Shown here in pieces: positions 42,347-55,510 of a DNA stretch of 64,000 nt. Under the pieces are notes generated by a model. It saw only the letters and a program-made list of their open reading frames with translations, was not told the origin of the DNA and ran no database searches. Position numbers and translations under genes: made by a program. Source of the stretch: Oncomelania hupensis (taxonomy: Eukaryota > Mollusca > Gastropoda > Littorinimorpha > Pomatiopsidae); the NCBI GenBank assembly GCA_036898135.1, contig CM072525.1:51840799-51904798 (forward strand). The letters are read 5' to 3'. The number at the start of each line of letters is the position of its first letter. Position 1 is the stretch's first letter.

Positions 42347-45300
42347 TCCCCAAGTTAGGGGATGGGTGATACGATAGGAGCTCCCAAAGTGATAGCATGG
42401 GTTGATAGAGGAAAGTGTGTACAATCGTTGCGCGATTTGCGTCGTATAAGTTCAATAACTCAAGAACCACTTCACCCAGTCTGTTCCCATTTACCAGTTA
42501 TGTTCTAGCCCCACCCCTGCATATAGTCCCCCAACACGGAAAGAATGAAAGAACGCGTTGGGGAGAGGTGACTGTTTGATTGATCTGACCCTCCTGAAAT
42601 CCTTGTACAATATGACCAAATACTTTCGATCCAAAGTGGCCACCTCATGGGGATGAATTTGGCTGCTTTTCCAACATTGTTCGGTCAGGGTATGTGTGCT
42701 GTACCCACTTCGTGCACCTAAACGGTGCCTTTGGCAGTATTTTGGGCGCCAGACGGTTTCCCGCCCAAATGTCCGGCCGTTATTGGGAGATTGGAACCCT
42801 TTCAAAGTACAGACATCAAAGAACCTGAAGTTTCTCCTCAACCCATCAAGTCAGGCGGTCCATATTGGGCTCATCCCCAAGAGGACCCCCTGAATGCTTC
42901 ACCTATCTCAAGAAGAGTTGATGGATCACAACCCAAACCCCTAAACCAGCATCACAGCCACTGTCCACATAGGAATAAGCAATAGCCTAGCTCTTTGGGT
43001 TGAGGGAGAGGTGACTGTTTGATTAAGATTAAGATAGTTATGGGATGGGGGATGGGATACGACCCCCGAGGTATGGGACTGGTGATAGCTTGATCTGTAT
43101 TGATAGATAGAGGTCCAGGAACAATGTAAAGTGCAACCAGAGTAGGGTCCATGTGTTATGGGTTGTGTGTATTGATCAAGTTCATGTCTCACAGTCAGAT
43201 AATAAAGCTCTGTTGTATCTTGTATCTGGTATCCCTTGATGCTGAGTCCTAGACACATCCTATAGTACGCCAAGAAACAAAACCAGCCCCAAGTTAGGGG
43301 ATGGGTGATACGATAGGAGCTCCCAAAGTGATGGCATGGGTTGATAGAGGAAAGTGTGTACAATCGTTGCGCGATTTGCGTCGTATAAGTTCAATAACTC
43401 AAGAACCACTTCACCCAGTCTGTTCCCGTTTACCAGTTATGTTCTAGCCCCACCCCTGCATATAGTCTCCCAACACGGAAAGAATGAAAGAACGCGTTGG
43501 GGAGAGGTGACTGTTTGATTGATCTGACCCTCCTGAAATCCTTGTACAATATGACCAAATACTTTCGATCCAAAGTGGCCACCTCATGGGGATGAATTTG
43601 GCTGCTTTTCCAACATTGTTCGGTCAGGGTATGTGTGCTGTACCCACTTCGTGCACCTAAATGGTGCCCTTGGCAGTATTTTGGGCGCCAGACGGTTTCC
43701 CGCCCAAATGTCCGGCAGTTATTGGGAGATTGGAACCCTTTCAAAGTACAGACATCAAAGAACCTGAAGTTTCTCCTCAACCCATCAAGTCAGACGGTCC
43801 ATATTGGGCTCATCCCCAAGAGGACCCCCTGAATGCTTCACCTATCTCAAGAAGAGTTGATGGATCACAACCCAAACCCCTAACCCTAAACCAGCATCAC
43901 ATCCACTGTCCACATAGGAATAAGCAATAGCCTAGCTCTTTGGGTTGAGGGAGATGTGACTGTTTGATTAAGATTAAGATAGTTATGGGATGGGGGATGG
44001 GATACGACCCCCGAGGTATGGGACTGGTGATAGCTTGATCTGTATTGATAGATAGAGGTCCAGGAACAATGTAAAGTGCAACCAGAGTAGGGTCCATGTG
44101 TTATGGGTTGTGTGTATTGATCAAGTTCATGTCTCACAGTCAGATAATAAAGCTCTGTTGTATCTTGTATCTGGTATCCCTTGATGCTGAGTCCTAGACA
44201 CATCCTATAGTACGCCAAGAAACAAAACCAGCCCCAAGTTAGGGGATGGGTGATACGATAGGAGCTCCCAAAGTGATGGCATGGGTTGATAGAGGAAAGT
44301 GTGTACAATCGTTGCGCGATTTGCGTCGTATAAGTTCAATAACTCAAGAACCACTTCACCCAGTCTGTTCCCATTTACCAGTTATGTTCTAGCCCCACCC
44401 CTGCATATAGTCCCCCAACACGGAAAGAATAAAAGAACGCGTTGGGGAGATGTGACTGTTTGATTGATATGACCCTCCTGAAATCCTTGTACAATATGAC
44501 CAAATACTTTCGATCCAAAGTGGCCACCTCATGGGGATGAATTTAGCTGCTTTTCCAACATTGTTCGGTCAGGGTATGTGTGCTGTACCCACTTCGTGCA
44601 CCTAAACGGTGCCTTTGGCAGTATTTTGGGCGCCAGACGGTTTCCCGCCCAAATGTCCGGCCGTTATTGGGAGATTGGAACCCTTTCAAAGTACAGACAT
44701 CAAAGAACCTGAAGTTTCTCCTCAACCCATCAAGTCAGGCGGTCCATATTGGGCTCATCCCCAAGAGGACCCCCTGAATGCTTCACCTATCTCAAGAAGA
44801 GTTGATGGATGATCACAACCCAAACCCCTAACCCTAAACCAGCATCACAGCCACTGTCCACATAGGAATAAGCAATAGCCTAGCTCTTTGGGTTGAGGGA
44901 GAGGTGACTGTTTGATTAAGATTAAGATAGTTATGGGATGGGGGATGGGATACGACTCCCGAGGTATGGGACTGGTGATAGCTTGATCTGTATTGATAGA
45001 TAGAGGTCCAGGAACAATGTAAAGTGCAACCAGAGTAGGGTCCATGTGTTATGGGTTGTGTGTATTGATCAAGTTCATGTCTCACAGTCAGATAATAAAG
45101 CTCTGTTGTATCTTGTATCTGGTATCCCTTGATGCTGAGTCCTAGGCACATCCTATAGTACGCCAAGAAACAAAACCAGCCCCAAGTTAGGGGATGGGTG
45201 ATACGATAGGAGCTCCCAAAGTGATGGCATGGGTTGATAGAGGAAAGTGTGTACAATCGTTGCGCGATTTGCGTTGTATAAGTTCAATAACTCAAGAACC

Positions 45301-46297
45301 ACTTCACCCAGTCTGTTCCCATTTACCAGTTATGTTCTAGCCCCACCCCTGCATATAGTCCCCCAACACGGAAAGAATGAAAGAACGCGTTGGGGAGAGG
45401 TGACTGTTTGATTGATCTGACCCTCCTGAAATCCTTGTACAATATGACCAAATACTTTCGATCCAAAGTGGCCACCTCATGGGGATGAATTTGGCTGCTT
45501 TTCCAACATTGTTCGGTCAGGGTATGTGTGCTGTACCCACTTCGTGCACCTAAACGGTGCCTTTGGCAGTATTTTGGGCGCCAGACGGTTTCCCGCCCAA
45601 ATGTCCGGCCGTTATTGGGAGATTGGAACCCTTTCAAAGTACAGACATCAAAGAACCTGAAGTTTCTCCTCAACCCATCAAGTCAGGCGGTCCATATTGG
45701 GCTCATCCCCAAGAGGACCCCCTGAATGCTTCACCTATCTCAAGAAGAGTTGATGGATGATCACAACCCAAACCCCTAACCCTAAACCAGCATCACAGCC
45801 ACTGTCCACATAGGAATGAGCAATAGCCTAGCTCTTTGGGTTGAGGGAGAGGTGACTGTTTGATTAAGATTAAGATAGTTATGGGATGGGGGATGGGATA
45901 CGACCCCCGAGGTATGGGACTGGTGATAGCTTGATCTGTATTGATAGATAGAGGTCCAGGAACAATGTAAAGTGCAACCAGAGTAGGGTCCATGTGTTAT
46001 GGGTTGTGTGTATTGATCAAGTTCATGTCTCACAGTCAGATAATAAAGCTCTGTTGTATCGTGTATCTGGTATCCCTTGATGCTGAGTCCTAGACACATC
46101 CTATAGTACGCCAAGAAACAAAACCAGCCCCAAGTTAGGGGATGGGTGATACGATAGGAGCTCCCAAAGTGATGGCATGGGTTGATAGAGGAAAGTGTGT
46201 ACAATCGTTGCGCGATTTGCGTCGTATAAGTTCAATAACTCAAGAACCACTTCACCCAGTCTGTTCCCATTTACCAGTTATGTTCTAGCTCCACCCC
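42347..46297. repeat. Tandem array of 940-948-bp units, about 4.2 copies
   Basis: Units start at CCCAAGTTAGGGGATGGG near 42348, 43288, 44233, 45181 and 46129. The last is cut at 46297. Spacings are 940, 945, 948 and 948, and the copies are nearly identical. Each unit contains two related sub-blocks GAGAGGTGACTGTTTGATT about 500 bases apart, a CATATAG box, an AATAAAG signal and a short CCCTAACCCTAAACC run. Several open frames recur in all units but none resembles a known protein. The composition recalls LTR regulatory sequence; origin unknown. Confidence 0.92.
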
Positions 46298-46621
46298 TTA
46301 TTGTTTACTAAGTAAATGAAGGTCATTAGGGCACCTGCTGTAAAAGACATCCTTAGGGGGACATACTTGAATTGTAAAACCAGGCGTTATGGAGACCACA
46401 AAGAAGACATGTATAACTCCTTTCACACTTTTGATGTCTTTTTTAAAAGCCTTTCTGGTTACGCTCTTCTTCAGTGATGAAAAATAAATAAAACATGAGG
46501 TCAGTGATGATGACGTAAACACTAAACATGCGTCATAGTCATTAAAAGCTATTTCTGAGAGGTTAAAATTAAAAATCATAAGGGCTTGTGGATGATAACT
46601 TTTGCTTTTGTTTAATTGCAT
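46298..46621. repeat. Second copy of the 41262 flank block
   Basis: Starts exactly where the array stops. It carries about 94 bases (around 46444-46555) absent from the first copy. Confidence 0.85.
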
Positions 46622-48425
46622 TTATCCTATCCTATCCCGTAACTCGGAGGTTGTAGGGGCACTACAGATGATCGTTTAACCAGCATACTCCATCTTTCCT
46701 TGTCCTCAGCAACCCTGATTGTTTGGCTCTGTGTCAAACCAGTCCATTCTCGAATGTTGTCCTCCCGCTATCTCGGACTCCCTCTTCTTCTACCTCCTTG
46801 CAATGTGTCTTGCAGGATGGTCTTTGCAAGACCTGATGATTTGGTGACGTGGTCATACCATCGGAGTTTCCGGTTTTTCACCATTGTGAGCAGGTCATCG
46901 TGTTGTCCAATGGCTTGTGTGATGGTCTTTCTGACTTCGTCGTTGGTGATGTGTTGGGTATAGGAAATGCCAAGAAGTCTTCTGTACCACCTCATTTCCA
47001 TGCTTTGTATTCTTCTTTGTAGATCTGCTGTGAGGGTTCATGTTTCGCAAGCATATAGGAAGATGGAGATGACAAGGGAGCGCAGCAGTCTTACCTTGGA
47101 ATGTAAACTGATGGTCCTGTCTTTCCACATGGGCTTCAACCTCGCCAGTTGTTTAATACAATGGTTCCTAAATATTTGAAGCTGTGCGCTGTGTTCAGGG
47201 ATCGGCCTTGGACTTTGATATCCGTGTTGATGCCATTGGTGTTGTTGGTCATCATTTTGGTCTTATCTGCACTTATTTCCATTCCATAGGCTCTGGAGGT
47301 GGTTTGAAGCCTCTGTACCAGTTGTTCAAGTTCTTGTTCCTCTCCAGACAATCCATCAATGTCATCCGCAAAACGAAGGTTGGAGATTGCTCTCCCCCCT
47401 ATGCTGAGTGTGCCTTCGTGATCTGCAAGGGCATCTGACATGATGCGCTCTAGGAAAATGTTGAAGAGTGTTGGAAAAAGTAGGTATCCCTGACGCACAC
47501 CGATTGTTTTCGATGGCGCTGTTGTGGAGGACTGCACTGGTAGCCTTGTCATACCGGCTTTTGATGACTTCAATAATTTTAGGGCTGATGTTCACTCTCA
47601 TGGTTGCCCACAGAGCTGCATGCCAGACTCGGTCAAACGCCTTTTTGAAGTCTACGAACACATGATATAGATGTTGTTGGTGCTCTAAGTATTTCTCGCA
47701 GATTATTCTGAGGTTGAAAATCTGTTCAGTAGTAGTTCGACCTGCCCTGAATCCTGCTTGTTCTTCAGCAATGATTTGTTCAGCTTGGGGTTTCGACCTG
47801 TTGAGTATTATTTTCAGGAGGACTTTGCTGGAATGGCTGATGAGGCTGATGGTGCGGTAATTTTCACATTCCTGAAGGTTACCTTTTTTGGGAAGAGTGA
47901 TGACAAGCGACAGGGTCCATGGTGTAGGCCACTCCCCACTCTGTCAGGTTTTGTTACAGATAATTGTGAGTGCGTCAATCATCGCTTCTCCTCTTGTTTG
48001 AACCAGTTCCGCGGGTATGTTGTCCACTCCCGCTGACTTCCCCTTCTTCAGCGATTGCACTGCTGCCTCAACTCCTTCCCGGAGAATTGGGAGGATTTCT
48101 TCTTCTTTTCTGTTTTCATGACATGCTATAACTGATGGGTCTCCATTTGGTGTGTGGTTGTAAAGGTCAGAGCAGTACTCTTTCCATCTGTCCAAGACTT
48201 CTTGTTCTTCTGTAAGGCACATGCCAGACTTGCTTTGGATCGTGGAGATCATGGGCTGTTTAACACATGTCAGCCGCTTCACAGTCTGGTAGGCCTTCTT
48301 GCTGTTGTTCTTGTTCAGACTGTTTCTGTCATTGATCTTCTATCCAGTTCTTCTTTGCTGTGCGCATGCCTTTTCGGATGTCATTGTTGATTTTTCGGTA
48401 GGCATCAGCTCCATGTGAGGTGTTC
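46622..48425 (-). pseudogene. LINE copy 3, reverse transcriptase to C-terminus
   Basis: Minus strand, with pentamer tail at 46626-46640. Going upstream it encodes the C-terminal WYDHVTKSSGLAKTIL, FADDIDGLSGEEQEL, VFVDFKKAFDRVWHA, VQSLKKGKSAGVDNIPAEL and INNDIRKGMRTAKK. It stops at about 48425, in a poly-pyrimidine stretch, where the plus-strand copy begins 55 bases later. Many frame breaks and a deletion near 47140. It would have encoded the polymerase that copies LINE RNA at the nicked target. Confidence 0.88.
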
Positions 48426-48479
48426 TTCTTCTTTTTCATCTCTTTTATCATCATCTTTATCATTTCTTTTATCATCATT

Positions 48480-51068
48480 ACCATCATCCAGGCCTATGCC
48501 CCAACAGCAGACTATGACGACAGCGAAGTGGAGGATTTCTATGAAAATCAACAGGCTGTCCTTGACCAAGTGCCGAAGAAGGACATAGTCATAGTGGAAG
48601 GTGACTGGAATGCCAAGGTTGGCCAAGATGCGCACCACAACTGGGGAGACACATGTGGACCCCACTGCAACGACGAGACAAATGACAGGGGTCTGAGACT
48701 CTTGGAGTTTGCCATACAACAATCTGATACTGGCAAACACGCTTGTCTCCACAAAAACTCCAGACGATGGACATGGCACAGTCCCGGCGGGGTGCATCAC
48801 AACCAGATCGACTACATCATGGTCAAGAAATGCTTCAGATCAAGCATCACCATTGGCAGGACACACACTTTTCCAGGAGCAGACATCGGAAGCGACCACG
48901 ATCTCGTGATGATGTCTATCCGGCTCCAATCGAAGAGAGTAAATACAGCAAAAGTGCATTAGACTGAAGTTCGACCTGGACAAACTGCAAGACCCGGAGG
49001 TGGCAGAACTATTTCAGGCCACAATTGGAGGGAAATTTGCACCACTGCTCATTTTGGGGGCTGGTGAAGTAGATGTCAACACCATGACCACCATCTTCAA
49101 CTCAGCTGTGACAGATGCCGCCACTGAGATCCTTGGCAAGCACCGACCAAATAAGAAGCTGTTTATCACACCTGAACTTTTGGATCTGTGTGATAAACAA
49201 AAAGAAAAAAAAAAGAAAAAAAAGAACACCTCTCAGGGAGCTGATGTCTACCGAAAAAATCAACAATGACATCCGAAAAGGCATGCGTACAGCAAAGAAG
49301 AACTGGATAGAAGATCAATGACAGGAAATAGAGAACAGTCTGAACAAGAACAACAGCAAGAAGGCCTACCACACTGTGAAGCGGCTGACAAGTGTTAAAC
49401 AGCCCAAGGTCTCCACGATCCAAAGCAAGTCTGCCATATGCCTTACAGAAGAACAAGAAGTCTTGGACAGATGGACCGAATACTGCTCTGACCTTTACAA
49501 CCATACACCAAATGGAGACCCAGCAGTTTTAGCATGTCCCGAGAACAGAGAAGAAGAAATCCTCCCAATTCTCCGGGAAGAAGTTGAGGCAGCAGTGCAA
49601 TCGCTGAAGAAAGGGAAGTCAGCGGGAGTGGACACCATTCCCGCGGAATTGCTACAAGCAGGAGGAGAAGCGATGATTGATGCTCTCACCATTATCTGTA
49701 ACAAGATCTGGCAGAGTTGGGAGTGGCCTACACCATGGACCCAGTCGCTTGTCATCACTCTTCCCAAAAAAGGTAACCTTCAGGAGTGTGAACATTAGCG
49801 CACAATCAGCCTCATCAGCCATCCCAGCAAGGTCCTCCTGAAAATAATACTCAACAGGTTGAAACCCCAAGCTGAACAAATCATAGCTGAAGAACAAGCA
49901 GGATTCAGGGCAGGGCGAAGTACCACTGAACAGATTTTCAACCTCAGAATAATCTGTGAGAAATACCTACAGCACCAACATCTATATCATGTGTTCATAA
50001 ACTTCAAGAAGGCGTTTGACCGAGTCTGGCATGCAGCTCCATGGGCAACAATGAAAGTGTACAACATCAGCCCTAAAATTATTGAAGTCATCAAAAGCCT
50101 ATATGACAAGGCTACCAGTGCAGTGCTCCATAACAGCGTCATGGGGAACTGGTTCAGAACAACAATCGGTGTGCGTCAAGGATGCCTACTCTCTCCAACA
50201 CTCTTCAACATCTTCCTAGAGCGCCTAATGTCAGATGCTCTTGCAGATCACGAAGGCACAGTCAGCATAGGAGGTAGAGCAATCTCCAATCTTCGTTTTG
50301 CGGATGACATTGATGGATTGTCTGGAGAGGAACAAGAACTTGAACAACTGGTACAGAGGCTTCAAACCACCTCCAGAGCCTATGGAATGGAAATAAGTGC
50401 AGAGAAGACCAAAATGATGACCAACAACACCAATGGCATCAACACGGACATCAAAGTCCAAGGCCGATCCCTGAACACAGCGCATAGCTTCAAATATTTG
50501 GGAGCCATTGTGTCAGACAATGGGTCCCGACAGCAAGTCCTCTCCAGGATCGCACAAACAACTGCTGCTCTGACAAGGTTGAAGCCCATTTGGAAAGACA
50601 GGACCATCAGTCTACATTCCAAAATGCTTGCGAAGCATGGACCCTCACAGCAGATCTACAACGAAGAATACAAGGCATGGAGATGAGGTGGTACAGAAGA
50701 CTTCTGGGCATTTCAAATACCCAACACATCACCAACGACGAAGTCCGAAAAACCATCACACAAGCCATTGGACAACACGATGACCTGCTCAAAGTGGTGA
50801 AGAAACGGAAACTCCGATGGTATGGCCACGTCACCAGATCATCAGGCCTTGCAAAGACCATTCTGCAAGGCACAGTGCAAGGAGGTAGAAGAAGAGGGAG
50901 ACCGAAAAAGAGGTGGGAGGACAACATTCGAGAATGGACTGGTTTGACACTGAGCGAAGCCATCAGGGCTGCTGAGGACAGAGAAAGATGGAGTATGTTG
51001 GTTAAACGATCATCTTTGGTGCCCCTACGACCTCCGGGTTATGGGGCAGGATAGGATAGGATAGGATC
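48480..51068 (+). pseudogene. LINE copy 4, endonuclease C-terminal half to 3' end
   Basis: The longest LINE copy. From the left: endonuclease (IIQAYAPTADYDDSEVEDFY, IVEGDWNAKVGQDAH, QIDYIMV, GSDHDLV), then a stop near 48961. A linker with a poly-lysine run (49200-49225) follows. Next is reverse transcriptase (KSAGVDTIPAELL, FDRVWHAAP, GVRQGCLLSPTLFNIFLE, RFADDIDGL) and the C-terminal LRWYGHVTRSSG and GRRRGRPKKRWEDNIREW. Ends with GGATA units (51050-51067). Breaks are at 48961, 49318, 49796 and about 50625, where a small deletion removes codons before MEMRWYRRLLG. The clade is of RTE/Jockey style; not certain. Confidence 0.9.
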
Positions 51069-52049
<981 letters not shown>

Positions 52050-52204
52050 TGAATGTGTTGTGGAGATGAATGCACTGGATTGAGAGGCAGCGAAGAGTAA
52101 AGACATATAATATACTTACCCTGTCTGAGAGGAAAGCAAAACGAAACAGTCTTCAATAAATGAAATGTAGTGTAGAGAATAAGTTTTAGATTACGAATTG
52201 CAAT

Positions 52205-52600
52205 TATAAAGAGAAAAGAAACAGTTGAATGGAAGAATTGCACAGGTCTTTATGTTTACAGTTTGGAGAAGTCGGTGTAAAATCGTGCTTACCTCGGTGT
52301 AGCCATCCGAGTCACTCGGAACGCTAATCCTAAGTGTTTTAGGTTGCTATTAAACTGACTCTCTTTCTCCTTCTCCAGTTAGAAATATGTTTGCACCGGG
52401 TATAAAGATAGAAGAAAAAGTTGAATGGAAGAATTGCACAGAGCCTTATGTTTACAGTTTGGAGAAGTAGGTGTAAAATCGTGCCTACCCTGTAGAGCTA
52501 TTCGAGTCACTCAGAACCTGAACCCTAAGTGTTTTAGGTTGCTATAACACTGACTCTCTTTCTCCTTCTCCATGTAGAAATATGTTTGCCATGGGTTGGA
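52205..52600 (+). repeat. 196-bp tandem duplication
   Basis: AGTTGAATGGAAGAATTGCACAG recurs at 52223 and 52419. Both units continue through TATGTTTACAGTTTGGAGAAG, TAAGTGTTTTAGGTTGCTAT and CTCTCTTTCTCCTTCTCCA. They are about 90% alike. Confidence 0.85.
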
Positions 52601-52966
52601 GTGGGTCGACTAGACATGCTTTGAAAAAAGGCGGCCATTGAAACGGGCAACTGGTGCAAAGCTGTTTGAGCCGATGTATCTCTTTTATGAATTATAAAAT
52701 CCTACTTCTCGATTGTACATAATAACGTCTGATAAATAAACTTCTTACCTATGTCAACAGTGGACCCTATTATTTTCAAAGAACTAGTACAATCGGCTAG
52801 ATTCTATATACACTGTAGCGTTTGACCTTTCTCTTTAATACATGGATGTTAAAAGTAATATCTGATTTGTCAGCACCGATCACGTGTTGTGAGACACGGC
52901 CGCTGATTGGCTGCCTTATCTCTTGCCTTCCACTATAAATTGAGCTACTGATGGCGGCATTAGTTG

Positions 52967-53167
52967 TGGGGCCGGGTAGCTCAGTTGGTAAGAGCGTCTT
53001 GCTAGTAACCGAAAGGTCGCTGGTTCGAATCCCGGATTGGTCAACGTGTGATCATATTATTTTCCCCTTTACCAACAACTGGCCCGCTGGTGTCAGTATA
53101 AATCGGTCCAGTAGTCACCTATATGCGAAAGTGTCGTGTGACTATAATCTACAAACAACAACAACAA
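52967..53167 (+). mobile_element. tRNA-derived SINE
   Basis: The head is a tRNA-like sequence with A box TAGCTCAGTTGG (about 52977) and B box GGTTCGAATCC (about 53025). Its D-, anticodon- and T-arm order is normal and its acceptor stem pairs mostly through wobbles. A body of about 110 bases ends in (CAA)n (53152-53166). Exact 12-bp direct repeats CGGCATTAGTTG flank it (52955-52966 and 53168-53179). Confidence 0.85.
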
Positions 53168-53179
53168 CGGCATTAGTTG

Positions 53180-53390
53180 GTGTTTTTATCTCTTTTTTTG
53201 GCCTTTGTGGGGTCTAGAGTTTTAATTATTGAACATTTATAAAGCTATAGAGGTTTTAGGGTGTTGTAGGCTTTTAATCAGTTTTTTTTACATTAATTTG
53301 TCCGATCGGCCCATCTTTTGCAGCCAGCTAATATCCAACGTCCTCCATATGCTTTGTTTTAGAGGACTTTAATTTAATTTCGTTTCGTTT
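53180..53390 (+). mobile_element. Second insertion at the same target
   Basis: A 211-bp block ending in CGTTT pentamers (53379-53390). It is flanked by the same 12-bp repeat on both sides (53168-53179 and 53391-53402). It has no tRNA-like head, so it may be the 3' end of a LINE or another SINE type. Confidence 0.65.
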
Positions 53391-53402
53391 CGGCATTAGT
53401 TG

Positions 53403-53510
53403 TCCCCTATACGCCATGTGTCCGGGGACGTTAATCTATTCAAGAAAGAAAGGCGTATGTTCTGTCCCCTTTACGCTTATGTGTCCGGGGACGTTAATCT
53501 ACCCAAGAAA
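53403..53510 (+). repeat. Two tandem hairpin motifs
   Basis: Two copies of a (G)TCCCCT-(T)TACGC-CATGTGTCCGGGGACGTTAATCTA motif, spaced about 57 bases. Each can fold with a GTCCCC/GGGGAC stem. A third copy is at 57896-57936 and a diverged one near 57270. Confidence 0.7.
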
Positions 53511-53529
53511 GCAAGCAGGCGGCTCGCGA

Positions 53530-53635
53530 ACTTGTTTTTTCCAAACTAGTTCCAGTCATTCGCCGAAAAAGGCAATCACCGAAGTCGAACAAAGCTCTCC
53601 GATGTGTTACGAAATGATGCTTGCATGACTACGAC
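53530..53635 (+). repeat. Left arm of an imperfect inverted repeat
   Basis: AACTAGTTCCAGTCATTCG, AAAAAGGCAAT, CCGAAGTCGAAC and GCTCTCCGA match the reverse complement of 55075-55206 in order. Confidence 0.75.
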
Positions 53636-54133
53636 TACTTAAACATTAAAAATGATCGCTGATGCTTCTAATTCTGTTCGATTTACACAGATTAGCATTT
53701 CACAACGGTATACTTTGTTAAGATGAGCATACTTATTATCGACCATATTTAATAGTTGGCCCCTTGATTTGAATTTTATTAGTTCTCAGCAGTAGGCTAA
53801 TAATAGCATTCCCCATTTCATGCCTAGAACCAAGTAGACACTGTTATAAACATAGGCCTAATCTACATTATATATTATAAGACAGTCTCCATGCAGCGAA
53901 GAAGCGTCACTAGCTGAATATAATTATTTAGCCTTATTGTTTATTTTATACGTAAATAAATGTATAAACTGTATCTATTCTAATTAATAAGATTTAGGCT
54001 TATACTTTATATTATCCCAATCTTTAAATTTCAGGAAAAGGATGAGTAGGCTAAGCAAAATCTTATTTTTCTTTTTTTTTTCATAACTCGAGATCAGAGT
54101 TAAATTAATAGTTAGTTAGTTATTCATTGCTTA

Positions 54134-54172
54134 CAGGGTCCAGCGGACTGCAAAGAGCCGAATCAGGACCAC
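54134..54172 (-). repeat. Short fragment of family S
   Basis: GGTCCAGCGGACTGCAAAGAGCCGAATCAGGACC corresponds to the tail-proximal part of family S at 62833. Confidence 0.65.
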
Positions 54173-54194
54173 AAAATTAATACCACAACTTTGC

Positions 54195-54234
<40 letters not shown>

Positions 54235-54240
54235 TGTAGT
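54195..54240 (+). repeat. (AGT)n microsatellite
   Basis: About 14 TAG/AGT units. Confidence 0.95.
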
Positions 54241-54283
54241 ATAGTTATTTATTAAAATCTTTAATTTATTTTATTTTGTTTTG

Positions 54284-54284
<1 letters not shown>

Positions 54285-54353
<69 letters not shown>
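54285..54353 (+). repeat. (TTA)n microsatellite
   Basis: About 23 uninterrupted units. Confidence 0.95.
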
Positions 54354-54354
<1 letters not shown>

Positions 54355-55074
54355 ATACTTTTTTTAGGAATAATGTGCTGCTGTTAGTGCTCAACAAAAT
54401 ATTCAGGTGGTGTTACTGGTTATTATTTCTTATCGATTTACCAAAGTTGTCAGATGATATATGGAAATTTCCGCCTGCCACGCAACATTTTTCTAATACG
54501 TGTTTCTCAATAACATACATATAATTAAAATACATTATCATTAAAATACATTATCATTAAGATACATTATCATTGAAATACATATAACAAATTTACTGTA
54601 TCAGTTAAAAAGAATAATATTAGTTAAATAAATAATTGCTTTGGTGCTTGCATAAAAAATATTACTGTTTTTGAGACCATTATAAACTTGCTTGCCACAC
54701 TGTGCTAAAGGGACATCAACGTATCCATAGCACTTTGAAATTTTGTCATGGTTTTTATTGTTGATATAGATGTGAAATATCTTATGTGTGCATTATGTGT
54801 TATGTATTATTTTTACTCTTTATTACTAAATGTGTCAGTATATTAATCATCATAAAATAATAATAATACTAAATGCTTCAAAATGCGATCTCGACCTGAC
54901 TTACAGCTTGAAGCTGTGCAGATCGTAACAGAATTAGATCTAGAAGCAACAGCGGCTATTTTTATGCAAGGATGTCTCACCACAGGCTCTGAAGTCTTTT
55001 CTTTCACTTTTGTAAACTCGTGGGCCTCCTACATATGTACGTAATATAGTATGTAATTGAGGCCTACTAAAGAC

Positions 55075-55206
55075 GAGACTTCCCAGCCTGTGGTTTCACG
55101 TAGTCTTGCAAGCATTCGTTCGTAAAACATCGGATAGCTTCGCTCAACTCGGAGAGCTTCGTTCGACTTCGGTAATTGCCTTTTTCGTCGAATGACTGGA
55201 ACTAGT
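55075..55206 (-). repeat. Right arm of the inverted repeat
   Basis: Reverse-complement match of 53530-53635; slightly longer because it repeats the AGCTTCG(C/T)TC unit. Confidence 0.75.
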
Positions 55207-55207
55207 T

Positions 55208-55210
<3 letters not shown>

Positions 55211-55252
<42 letters not shown>

Positions 55253-55461
55253 TTATTTATAAAGCGCACATATCAGACAACATTTATGCTCAAAGCGCAT
55301 AAAACATAAAAAAACAACACACAATGCACATAAACATAACAATAGACAACCGTAATAAATAATGAATAATCACAATGACAATGAATTGGATAACAATTTA
55401 AAATACTCTGAGGTTTAAAAATAATAGTAATAAATACAATAAAATGTGACATATAATGAAC

Positions 55462-55507
<46 letters not shown>

Positions 55508-55510
55508 GGG
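55211..55510 (+). repeat. (AAT)n, dispersed repeat left half and (CA)n
   Basis: (AAT)n at 55211-55252 leads into TTATTTATAAAGCGCACATATC and CTCAAAGCGCATAA, the start of a dispersed repeat type I know from several marine invertebrate genomes. A (CA)n run fills 55463-55503. The matching right half seems to be at 56985-57260. Confidence 0.6.

Noticed and set aside
42491..46204. Recurrent open frames of 116 and 140 codons in each 948-bp unit
   Set aside because: They repeat only because the DNA repeats, occur on both strands, and show no recognisable domain.
41262..51068. CRISPR-like array
   Set aside because: The repeats are near 948 bp with no short repeat-spacer pattern; the DNA is eukaryotic.
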